Part shown: piece after piece, positions 18,248-28,500 of the stretch
Numbering within the stretch: the first letter of the stretch is position 1
Layout: each line of letters opens with the position of its first letter
Assembly: GCF_030817275.1 (NCBI RefSeq)
Contig: NZ_JAUSZD010000002.1
Span: forward strand, 248,001-312,000
Length of the DNA stretch: 64,000 nucleotides
Direction of reading: 5' to 3'
From: Paenibacillus sp. V4I7
GTDB taxonomy: Bacteria > Bacillota > Bacilli > Paenibacillales > NBRC-103111
Notes under the pieces: generated by a model
Database searches by the model: none
What the model saw: only the letters and a program-made list of their open reading frames with translations
Told to the model about the DNA's origin: nothing
Made by a program: the position numbers and the translations under genes

Positions 18248-19657
18248 ATGCAAAAGAGATTAAGCCGTAAACATTTTCGGGTTCGGCTGGAAGATATGAT
18301 TGTTACACTGCGACAAGAAATCCTGTCTGGTAAAGCGGCTATTGGCAGCTACTTACCTTCCGAAAGTGATCTGGAAAAGCGATTCGAGCTCAGTAATGCA
18401 TCCGTTCGCAACGGTCTCAAGATTCTCGTAGAGGAAGGATTTATAGAGAAAATTGCCAGGGTAGGAAATAGGGTAATAAGTCCCTCCTCCGAACAAAAGA
18501 CGGTTATTAAATTTGGATATGTCCAAACATTTGCCGGACTTGTCGAGATGGAAGAGCTGCTGGTTGAGTTTGCTAAGCAATATCCGCATATTGTTGTACA
18601 TCCAATAGAACTGCCTTCGGGTAGCTATTCCAAGTCATTGAAGCAATATATGGAAGCGGAGCTCCTCGATTGCGTAATGATTAATAATAATAATTTTCAG
18701 GATTTCGTGGAAAATGACTGTACCCATTTATTGGAGCCGATTACGCAAATGGATGATTTGTATCCGTTTTTGACGGAACCGTTTCAACAAGGAGGTCACA
18801 CGCTCGTTCGGCCGTTTAATTATTCGCCTGTCGTTTTGTGCTATAACAAAAAGCATTTCGAACAGTCTCAAGTTCCACTGCCGGATAGCAGTTGGGGATG
18901 GCGTGATCTTTTTACATATGGTCAGCAATTATCTGTGAAGAATGAACGGTTCGGCTTTTATTTTTATTTGCCCTCCCGTAACCGCTGGCCGATCTTTATG
19001 CTGCAGAGTGGAACCAGCTTTCAAACCGATGACAGCGGAAATTACCGATTGCACGGAAGCAAGATCATAGAAAGCCTAGAAGCATGCAGAGATCTGCTGG
19101 CAATGACAGATGTATTTCCAAGAATTCTTTCGGAAAGCAATGCTGATGCGGAAGCGCTTTTTCTGGAAGAAAAAGTTTCGGTTATTATGACAACCTATTT
19201 TTTCTTAAATCAGCTGCGAACGTCTAACATTTCCTTTGAGGTCTCCCCATTGCCAGGTTTGCAGGATTCGAGTACGCTGCTCATAATTAATGGACTAGCT
19301 GTTAACAGCCGGTCTTCTAACAAAGAGGCAGCAAAGCTGTTAATCGACTTTTTGACCTCATATGAGATTCAATTAATGCTTCGACGCAAAACGTTGAATA
19401 TTACCGCTCACCGACGTGCCATGGAGTGGGAGGGGGAGGAGTCGGGGTATCGTCCATCTAAATTTTTTTCATACAGAGAAATGGTCCCGACGTTTCGGTT
19501 AATTACGGAATTGGGCCTCAGCAATTACCAATTAAAAAGCATCCAGCGTGATATTATGCTATTTTTGTCTGGTCTGCAAAATAGTGCAGCGCTTAGCACT
19601 AGATTGGAACAATTGTTGATTGAAGCTAAAGAAAGTAACATCATTCATTCCTCCTAA
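18248..19657 (+). CDS. GntR-type regulator fused to a solute-binding-protein sensor
   Basis: A 469-residue cytoplasmic protein. Residues about 10-80 form a GntR winged helix (YLPSESDLEKRFELSNASVRNGLKILVEEGFIEK). The remaining ~390 residues resemble an extracellular sugar-binding protein of the ABC type (VIKFGYVQTFAGLVEMEELL, RPFNYSPVVLCYNK, ALFLEEKVSVIMTTYF) but without a signal peptide or lipobox. Such fusions are known in Paenibacillus-like bacteria; the binding domain would serve as intracellular ligand sensor. ATG 18248 follows GAGGT; a TTG 15 bases upstream lacks a site. The likely targets are the next genes (SGNH hydrolase, lipoprotein, esterase/lyase). Confidence 0.82.
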   Translation: MQKRLSRKHFRVRLEDMIVTLRQEILSGKAAIGSYLPSESDLEKRFELSNASVRNGLKILVEEGFIEKIARVGNRVISPSSEQKTVIKFGYVQTFAGLVEMEELLVEFAKQYPHIVVHPIELPSGSYSKSLKQYMEAELLDCVMINNNNFQDFVENDCTHLLEPITQMDDLYPFLTEPFQQGGHTLVRPFNYSPVVLCYNKKHFEQSQVPLPDSSWGWRDLFTYGQQLSVKNERFGFYFYLPSRNRWPIFMLQSGTSFQTDDSGNYRLHGSKIIESLEACRDLLAMTDVFPRILSESNADAEALFLEEKVSVIMTTYFFLNQLRTSNISFEVSPLPGLQDSSTLLIINGLAVNSRSSNKEAAKLLIDFLTSYEIQLMLRRKTLNITAHRRAMEWEGEESGYRPSKFFSYREMVPTFRLITELGLSNYQLKSIQRDIMLFLSGLQNSAALSTRLEQLLIEAKESNIIHSS

Positions 19658-19680
19658 CGGTTTTTCATAGGTAAACACAG

Positions 19681-19714
19681 GTGCAGGCTCTTCCAAAAGA
19701 GCCTGTACTTTTTT
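19681..19714 (+). terminator. Intrinsic terminator after the GntR-SBP gene
   Basis: GTGCAGGCTCTT pairs with AAGAGCCTGTAC around a CCAA loop (one G-U pair), followed by six T. Confidence 0.9.
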
Positions 19715-19758
19715 GTTTCTACCCCATAAAATCACAAGTCGAACTAAAGAAAACCACA

Positions 19759-19809
19759 TTGGCTGCGCTTACATTGATGATATCATAAATATACGAGTTA
19801 GATACGAGT
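19759..19809 (+). promoter_or_regulatory. Candidate promoter and operator of the SGNH/lipoprotein/esterase genes
   Basis: TTGGCT (19759-19764) and TATCAT (19781-19786) stand 16 bases apart. The -10 is part of the palindrome ATGATATCAT (19777-19786). Just downstream, ATACGAGT occurs twice (19791-19798 and 19802-19809), 11 bases apart, as expected for a repressor on one DNA face. The neighbouring GntR fusion is the obvious candidate regulator (inference). Confidence 0.4.
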
Positions 19810-19845
19810 CAGAAATAATGTGGAATGATTGGTGGGGTAACTAAC

Positions 19846-20907
19846 ATGCAGCATAATGGTGTTTATTTTCACAATGTCACGGAACTTGAACAGCTGCCAT
19901 ACCTGCCAGGACTTCGGTTACACCGGTTTCCGAAGCAGGTTCGTCACAGTTTAACGGAGAAGGGCAGAACGAAGGCGGTGCAGTCGAACGGCTGCGAGCT
20001 TCGATTTGTTACAGAAGCAAAGTATGTCCAAGTGGTGCTGGCTTCGCAGGATATGAACGGTTCAGTGCTGGTGTTCAAAGGCGACTTCTTCCATTCTTCT
20101 CACGAGTTAGAGGCGGGGGTTGCAACAACCATCCAGTTGGAAGAGCCTGAAAGGTTTGCTCAAGTGATCCCGGAGAAACTGAACAATAGGGCGTTCTCTT
20201 CTAATGTTTGGCGTATTTTCTTCGAACGGTTTAGCGCAGTATTCTATGATATCGATGCGTTCGGGTTTGAAGTGAGGCCTCCTCATAAGCATGAGATGCC
20301 TCAGTTGACACTTCTAGCTTACGGCTCATCGATAACGCAAGGGGCAGGGGCCTTAAGCCATTACAACGGTTATGTGCAGCAAGCGGCCCGACGTCTAGAA
20401 ATTGATGCGCTTAACTTGGGTCTTAGCGGATCCTGCTTTTGTGAAAAGGAACTGTCAGATCATATTGCGGAGCGCAATGACTGGGATATGATCTATCTTG
20501 AGATCGGTGTCAACATGCGAGCGGTAGTTTCTACGGAGGAATTTGAACGACGCTCCTCCTATTTGCTGGACTACATCATTGAACGGCACCCGGAGAAGCC
20601 TGTATTTCTAACCTATATTTATCCAAATCGGGCTTCGTATTTCAGTGATTATAACCATGCTTACAGCGAATCTGAAAGACGCTATAACGAAATTTTAGCG
20701 CAATATACAGCCAATAGAAGCCACCCTTTCCTACACTTGTTGGACGGGAGCAAGATCATGGATGACTTTACTTCGTTGACAAGTGACCTCATTCATCCTT
20801 CTGATTATGGCCATATTCGAATGGGGGAAAAGTTGGCAGGTTTCATGCTTCCAACTGTAAATAAGCTGCGAGAATCGCAATTGAAACATAGCGTTATTTC
20901 CAAATAG
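19846..20907 (+). CDS. SGNH/GDSL-family hydrolase, probable carbohydrate esterase
   Basis: A 353-residue enzyme without signal peptide. The N-terminal ~140 residues are a beta-rich domain. The SGNH core follows: block I is LLAYGSSITQGAG (nucleophile Ser), block II is LNLGLSGSCFCE, block III is IGVNMRA in place of GxND, and block V is DLIHPSDYGH with the Asp/His pair. Similar two-domain proteins include acetyl-xylan esterases. It probably removes acetyl groups from imported oligosaccharides. The start is ATG 19846 behind GGTGGGG; ATG 19825 lies upstream of that site. It is the first gene of a likely three-gene operon. Confidence 0.82.
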   Translation: MQHNGVYFHNVTELEQLPYLPGLRLHRFPKQVRHSLTEKGRTKAVQSNGCELRFVTEAKYVQVVLASQDMNGSVLVFKGDFFHSSHELEAGVATTIQLEEPERFAQVIPEKLNNRAFSSNVWRIFFERFSAVFYDIDAFGFEVRPPHKHEMPQLTLLAYGSSITQGAGALSHYNGYVQQAARRLEIDALNLGLSGSCFCEKELSDHIAERNDWDMIYLEIGVNMRAVVSTEEFERRSSYLLDYIIERHPEKPVFLTYIYPNRASYFSDYNHAYSESERRYNEILAQYTANRSHPFLHLLDGSKIMDDFTSLTSDLIHPSDYGHIRMGEKLAGFMLPTVNKLRESQLKHSVISK

Positions 20908-20919
20908 GAGGAGATTGAT

Positions 20920-22479
20920 ATGAGAAAGAAATGGCTTTTATCCATAATTAGTGCATCTTTGCTTGCAGCAACCGCAGCAGGATGCTCGCAGGCAGGGAAG
21001 CAGGAAACAGCAGGCAAGCCTGAGGGTGGGAAGGCGGCCTTTTCGATATCCTTCCGGTCCGGAAATATTTCGTACGCGGAAAATCATCCGAACATTAACG
21101 AAGAGAAATGGGTAAAAAGGCTGGAGGAGCTAACGAATACGGATTTGGACATCCGCTTAATGTCACACAAAGAATTCGATCAGAAGATGATTCAGATGTT
21201 CGCCATCCATGATATTCCCGATGTTGTTCAGGCGAGCTCGGGCTTGACGAATCCGCAATTGGCGGGGTCGGTGCAGGCTGGTGTATTTCTGCCTTTAAAC
21301 GATTTATTGGAAAAGCACGGCAAGAACCTTTTGAAAAAAATACCGAAAGAAGCATGGGAGAAAGAAACGGACGCCAAAGGGAATATATACGCTATACCAG
21401 AGTGGTTATCGAATCCGTCCAGAAGAGCGACCTGGATCCGTACAGATTTATTAGAAAAAACGGGCCTGCCCGAGCCTAAAACAGTTGAAGATTATCTCAA
21501 CGTTATGCGTGCGTTCAAGAAACTTGGTGTTGAGAATCCCTATATGGGACGAGAAGATTTCGTGTACGCGGATGCTTTCTTCGGGGCTTATGATGTTTTC
21601 GGTAACTTCTTTATGAAGCAGGGCGATCAAATCGTTCCTAAGTTTTTTAACGTAGAAAATATGCAAAAAGCCATTCAAACCTATAAAACGATGGTGGATG
21701 AAGGCTTGATGAATAAAGAGTTTGAAACCACCAATCCGACCAAGTTCAAAAACGATATTTTAGCCGGAAAAGCAGGAATATGGAACATGAATGCCAACTT
21801 GTTGATTCAATGGGATCAGCAGTTGAGAGAAAGTGTGGCAACCGGGAAGATGAAATTGATTTCATCTCCAACTGGACCTGACGGCAAGGGCGGATTGAGG
21901 CTTGTCGGTAACGTGACTAGAGCTTATTTGCTTAATAAAAGTGCAAAGGATCCAGCGGCTATCATTACATTTTTCGATTGGATGGTTAGTGACGAGGCGG
22001 AGAAATTTTTTACCTTTGGTATTAAAGGGGAGAATTACACGGAAGAGAATGGAAAACTTACTTATAAAGCGCCAACGAACGCAAAGGATGTTGATGAGGA
22101 GACTTATAGACAAGTTTTACTCTGGTTAGTTCAAGATACAACTTATAACAAAGGAACTTTGAGTCTTACGCCTGAGGGGCAAGGTTTGATGAAGCTGTAT
22201 GATACGGTATTGGCCAAAGAAGGACGTGACGGTATCCAGTTCGATCCGCAGCTGAAGGGATATTTGAAAAATCCTGATATCGCGCCAACGGGAGATAAGC
22301 TTCCACCTGTTATTCTTACTCATGTTTTGAAAATGGTTTATGGAAAGGAACCGATCTCGGACTATCCGAAAGTTTTAGAAGAGTGGAAGCAAAAAGGCGG
22401 CAATGATGTCATCAAAGAAGCTACGGAGAGATTTAACAAAAATGATGGCGTTAACTTATCGAGAACGAAGAATAAGTAA
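20920..22479 (+). CDS. ABC-type sugar-binding lipoprotein (orphan)
   Basis: A 519-residue extracellular solute-binding protein. A lipoprotein signal ends in the lipobox AATAAGC with the lipidated Cys near residue 22. The mature part has the two-lobe substrate-binding pattern (IPEWLSNPSRRATWIRTDLLEKTGLPEPKTVEDYLNVM is the hinge region, read with its sites split here for brevity as IPEWLSN and RTDLLEKTGLPEP). AGGAGGAGA precedes the ATG, and only 12 bases separate it from the SGNH gene. The closest families bind oligosaccharides. No permease genes follow, so it must share a transporter encoded elsewhere or deliver sugars to a sensor. Confidence 0.82.
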   Translation: MRKKWLLSIISASLLAATAAGCSQAGKQETAGKPEGGKAAFSISFRSGNISYAENHPNINEEKWVKRLEELTNTDLDIRLMSHKEFDQKMIQMFAIHDIPDVVQASSGLTNPQLAGSVQAGVFLPLNDLLEKHGKNLLKKIPKEAWEKETDAKGNIYAIPEWLSNPSRRATWIRTDLLEKTGLPEPKTVEDYLNVMRAFKKLGVENPYMGREDFVYADAFFGAYDVFGNFFMKQGDQIVPKFFNVENMQKAIQTYKTMVDEGLMNKEFETTNPTKFKNDILAGKAGIWNMNANLLIQWDQQLRESVATGKMKLISSPTGPDGKGGLRLVGNVTRAYLLNKSAKDPAAIITFFDWMVSDEAEKFFTFGIKGENYTEENGKLTYKAPTNAKDVDEETYRQVLLWLVQDTTYNKGTLSLTPEGQGLMKLYDTVLAKEGRDGIQFDPQLKGYLKNPDIAPTGDKLPPVILTHVLKMVYGKEPISDYPKVLEEWKQKGGNDVIKEATERFNKNDGVNLSRTKNK

Positions 22480-22501
22480 CAAGGTAAAGCGAGGAGATAA
22501 A

Positions 22502-25500
22502 ATGAAGTACTTACTGCGAAGTATTGAGATACGGATAGTTGTATGCATCATGCTGCTGCTGAGCGTTATTTCACCAATGGTTGAAATGGAAACGCTTTCG
22601 GCTGAGGCGACAGACACACAGCTCTTTTATGATAGTTTTGAATATGGTAATGGCGTTGCAGTCCCGACAACATCGCCATCGCTATGGACGCAAGACGGTC
22701 TGAATGGAAGTCTGGTGAAGACGACAACCAGCGGCATGCATACGGGTACCTATGGCATAAAAATAGATGCGACCGATTCGCTAAGCCTACATCTAAGTAC
22801 GGTTGGATATCAACATATTCAGTTGAGTTATTGGTACAAATCAAGTGTCACAGCAGGTAGCGTAAAGGTGGAGTATTCCGCAAACGGAGGTTCCACTTGG
22901 TTTGCTTTGGATCCCATTAATAGTGCGCAAGGCTCCTTTGAACAAAGAACGTATACCATTACGGCAGCAACGTACACACCTATTGATAATCTTCCGGATG
23001 TCAGAGTGAGATTCAGCGTGGACTCAACGCTAACAGGCAACATCTATATTGATGATGTGGTAGTTAGAGGCACAGCCATTTCTGCACCGGATGAGCCCTC
23101 AACCCCACAGCCTGAAGGACCGGAGATCGAATTCTTCTCCGACAATTTCGATGATCCTGACAATTACGGTTCAGCCGGGAGTGTAACCATACCGTCACAA
23201 TGGGTACAGGAAGGTGCTGGGGGGAGCGTCGCCAAAACGTCAACTTCAACGAGCGCTCCATCGCTGCCCAATTTTGTCAAAATTGATGCTAATGATGCGC
23301 TAGCCTTACCGCTCAATACGACTGGTTACGGAAACATCAAGCTGAGTTACTTTACAAGGGCGTCATCTTATATTAGCGGAAGTATGATCGTGGAGTGGTC
23401 GGGGAACGGAGGGAGCAGTTGGTCTACTTTAGAAGAATTCAAGCTGGCCCCAGGCACTTCTGAGCAAAAGAACAGCGAATCCAACAAACTGAAAACGTGG
23501 GTATTAGGGGGGGCTACCAACAACAACGCTAATCTGAAGATAAGATTCAGAGTGGGGGATCCCATGCAGGCGAATATGTACATGGACAGTGTGTCAATTA
23601 AAGGGCAAGCTATTCCAGGAATCCCGCCTGCTGTAACACCGGTGCCCACACCTCCGCCATCCACGGACCCGGTACCTTTCCCTGTACCAAAAGGTGTAAC
23701 TTTGTATGAAGATGTTGAAATAGGAACAGCCGGCAGCCGCCCCTTGTATACCTCGATTGCCGTGCCAGATACACTGCCTGCTGCTCCATTGCCAGTCGTT
23801 GTTTATATCCATGGCGGAGGCTGGAATCACGGGGACAGGAAACAAGCGTTAGCTAACATATGCGGATATGTGACCAAGCGAGGATATATCGGCGTTTCGC
23901 TTGACTACCGCCTTACGCCTGAAGCGCCATTCCCGGCTCAGATCCAGGATGTGAAGCTGGCCATTCGCTATTTGCGGGCAAATGCTTCTCAATATCATAT
24001 TGATCCTGACCGTATCGGTGTTTGGGGTTCATCGGCGGGCGGCCATCTTGCGTCGCTGCTCGGAACTTCGGGGGATCTCTTAACGAGTGATCAGGTGGTT
24101 CTCGATAATGGAAATACGGTACATGTGCCAGATTTGGAAGGCTCAGGAGGCTGGCAGGAATATTCAGATAAAGTGCAGGCAGTGGCTGACTGGTTTGGGC
24201 CTGCTGATTTCACGACTGCTTTTGCGAATAACTATAGCTCAGTAACGGCGCTTCTAGGCGGGAACAAAGCCTTCACTGTGCCAGATCAAGCGAGACTTGC
24301 GATGCCCGGTACGTATGCATCTCCGGATGATCCGCCATTCTGGATCCGGCATGGGGACGCGGATTCTACGATTCCCTATACGGACAGTGTTACGTTTGCT
24401 AATCAACTAACAGCAGCGGGTGTTCCTGTTGTTGACTTCAAAGTTGTTCCTGGGCAAGGCCACGGATTTACAGGAACAGCGTCAGAAACAGCCAATGCGG
24501 AGGCATGGGCATTTATGGATCAGCATGTTAAGAACAGGACCGTGACAGAACATATCTTATATAAAGACGGCCATACACCCAGCAATCCAAAAGATCCTAA
24601 TCCTCCTGCTCCGACTGGACCGAATGTTTCAGCTGTTTTGGATCCTTCCATTTTCACAATGGAGGTTAACGGGTCAAAGGAATTGACTGTATCGCTTACG
24701 CCTAATGATGCCGTAACACAAACGGTGACATGGATAACGTATGACAGTAGTGTTGCAACCGTATCCTCGTCAGGATTGACAAGCGCATTGGTGTCAGCTG
24801 TAGGTCCGGGTACAACGAAAATACGGGCAAACGTGACAACCTCCGTCAATCAGCAGGTATATGCGGATAGTGAAATAACAGTGGTACCACAGCGACCTTC
24901 TGGACCTGGAACGGTGGTTGAAAATGAAATAGGCAGTCCACTACCAACGGATGATGCACTCATTGACAGCAGCAAAGCAGGTATGAATTTTAATTCAGCC
25001 ACGGGCACAAGCGCCGGACTATTCAGTGTTTCCTCAGGAAGCACAAATAAAAAATACGTTTATTTTAAATATGATTTGTCCGGCTTGAGCGATCCTGATT
25101 ACAAATATATATTTCAAGTGGCCGGGAAAAGAGGCAGCTCCAACACCAATGTGGAGCTTTCACTTTATGGGATCGAGAATACGGAATGGATGGAAACAGG
25201 TCTAACATGGGGCAACTCGCCGGTCAATAATCTGGCTGATGCCGCTTTTATTGGCAAATTCACGGTGTCGACCGATAAAGGATCCAGCCCGGAATTGTAC
25301 AGTGTGGATGTATCCGATTATGTCAGAAGCCATTTGACCCAAGGCAAGGTTGCCTTTGTAGTGGGAGATCCGGAAAACACGGGTATTTCCTTAAACCTCT
25401 ATTCGAAGGAAGCTAACGGCACGAGTAATCCAAGACCTCGATTAGTTGTTAAGGAGGTCGTCGATATCTCGAACGATAACACACCGCCCTCATGGCTGAG

Positions 25501-28500
25501 CGCCAGTCATTTAGCAGTGTCTAACCTTGGGACTGATTTCATCAACTTGTATTGGCCTGCTGCAGTAGATAATACGAAAGTTATTGAATATCGGATTTAC
25601 CAAAATAATACGTTGCTGGCAGCGGTAAATGGAAGCACTTCTTATAACGCTGTTGGGTTGAGTCCAGGAGCAGTGTATACGTTCAAAGTTGAAGCAGTAG
25701 ACGCAGCAGGGAATATCAGTACGTCTCCGCTGACTTTTAGCAGAACAACGCTTTCGGCACCGCTGACACCCCTAACGGTTATCGGTGTAACCGCGAGCGG
25801 CAGCGATGGAAACATCGAGATTAACACGATAGACAGCAATTCGTACACACGCTGGTCTTCATCGGGTGATGGGCAATGGATTATGTACGACTTGGACGAC
25901 ATCAAACGCGTCGGATATGTTGGTATTGGATTTTATAAGGGGGATGTACGATCAACGAATTTCGAAATCGAGACCTCTGAAGACGGAACAACTTGGACAC
26001 AGCGATTCAGCGGCTCCAGTAAGGGCACTACTACGACTATGCAAGCCTTTGATATTCCTGATACGGATGCCAGATACGTGCGAATTTCAGGCCATGGCAA
26101 TTCGGATGGCAGCACATTCACAAGCATAACGGACGTTCATGTGTATCCTCCATTCGCTAACGGGGATACGCCGGTTGCCCATATTCCTTATGTGGTACCC
26201 GGACCTCCACCGGGGGCTGTGCCCTTTACCGAGCCGGGGATGACAAATGCGGATGGCACGAACCATCCTATTCATATGCCCCATGTAACATCAGGCAGGG
26301 TTATAAATGTGCTGGATTATGGTGCGGATCCTGCAGACAACGCTGCTGACGACCGTTCTGCCATTCAGGCGGCTATCAACGCAGCTGTTGAAGGTGGCGA
26401 AGTCTATCTGCCGAATGGAACGTACAATTTGAATACAGCTCCTGACGGAACTACAAATCTATTATTGAAAACGGGGGTCAACCTCCGTGGTGAAAGTGAA
26501 TCCGGTGCAGTGTTGAAAACGGCTCTTAACAAAGTTAAAAACAGCACGGTATTAAAAGCAGCCAATCAGCATGAGCTGGTTATTTCCAATCTGACACTAA
26601 CCTCCACTTGGGCGGGCGCTTATACAACAGATCATACGGTAAATAATCCGGCAAATGGCGGACCGGACAGCATGATCGCTATTTCGAACTATGGCGAATA
26701 TCCTTCCTACAACATCACCATAGATCACGTAACGGTTGAAAAATTTACTCGTATGGGAATTCGCATTGATAACAGTCATGATGTCGTTGTAAGAAACAGC
26801 ACCTTCCGCAATGCCACTGATGTAGGGCCAGGCGGGTCAGGGTATGGAGTCGCAATCCAAGGTATGGCGAAGGTAAATCGGCTAGGGTATGACAATGATA
26901 CAAAATGGAACTTGGTGGAAAATTCGTCTTTTGAGGGGCCTTACTTAAGACATGGAGCGCTCGTTCAATTTGTCGCGCATAACAACACCATACGCAACAA
27001 TCAGTTTACTAGGACCAAGCTGGATGCGATTGATCTTCATGGAGAACTGGAATATTTAAATGATATATACGGAAATTTGATTACCGATATTATCACGGGT
27101 GGAGCTGTTGGTCTTGGTAATACAGGGGGTACAGCGCCAAGTAATCATAGTAAGTCCGGTCCCAAAAACCATATCCATGATAATATCATCCGAAACTCTC
27201 GAGAAGGTATTGTGGTTACGATGGGTACACCGGATACGATCATTGCGAACAATATCATTGAAAACACGACGAATATAGATGGGGCTTCTGGTATTAATGT
27301 ATTGAACGGGCCAGGAACGATGATTAGAAATAACATAATTCGCAATAATACGGCGACCAATTATTGGGCTATCCTCTTAGAGCATGACAAAGGGGATGAA
27401 AAAGCGAACTATATCGGTGAAGGCGATCCGCTGAACGTGCAGATTTTGAATAATACGATTACTGGGAACGCAAATGGCATTCATCTTCAAGCGGGGACTA
27501 ATATTGTGCTCAGAGGAAATATACTGGAAAACAGCGGTACGAACTACTTGAAGGCTCCGGGTGTGACAACCGTGGAGGAAGTGGAACCGCCAATTGGAGA
27601 TGAACCTTCCTCCAATACTGACCTGAGCGATCTTACGCTCAGTACGGGAACACAAGAAAGCAATGCTGATATAGGCGTTACGGAAATCAAAACGGTGGGT
27701 GACAAGCAGGTAGCGTTTACATTTGTAAATGAAAAACAGATTGACAAGGCATTGCAAAACACAGACTCAAGTTTGCTTGCCATCTCGGTAGAAAGCGGAG
27801 ACGCCGAACAGGTAAATGTAAAGCTGAGCAGTAAAGCGCTTCAAAAAATGATTGACGCTAAATCGATTCAGACGATTTCGGTTGATACCAAGCTGGGGAC
27901 GTATCTGCTGCCGATTCAGCAAATTGACATCATCCAGTGGGCTGCACAATTGAACGTCTATCTGGAGAACATGCAGCTTGAGATCATTATTAGTCGGAAT
28001 GATAGCGCTAAGCAGCATGCTGAATCATCTGGATTTAAGGTGCTTGCTGCCATCGATTTTACAATACAAGTGTCTATGGCGGATGGGAAAATGATGGATA
28101 TTGATTCATTTACCCATTATGTAGCTAGGGCAATCAAAACGGAGATCCCAGTCATGGAAGGGAATCTGGCTGCCGTCCGCGTTTCTACTGATAGCAGTGG
28201 AAGTGTTAGTTACGAACCGGTTCCCTTTTCTGTAAAGGGCAATGAAGTGATTATTTACAGTAGAACGAACAGTACTTACTTGCTGCTTAAAAATCATCTT
28301 TCATTCAAGGATACCCAGAGGCATTGGGCCAAGGATGACATTGAGAAAATGGCCAATAGACGAATTGTTCAAGGAGTGTCTTCGGAGGAATTTCATCCGG
28401 ATGTACCTGTTACACGTGCTGAATTCGCTGTGCTCCTTACCCGTTTTCTAGGTTTGGAGAAAACCGCAGGATTATCAGGCAAGATCAGCTTTGAAGATGT

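Noticed and set aside
27377..27757. Minus-strand frames under the 2120-aa gene
   Set aside because: They lack ribosome binding sites and recognisable domains, and follow from the codon use of the long gene.
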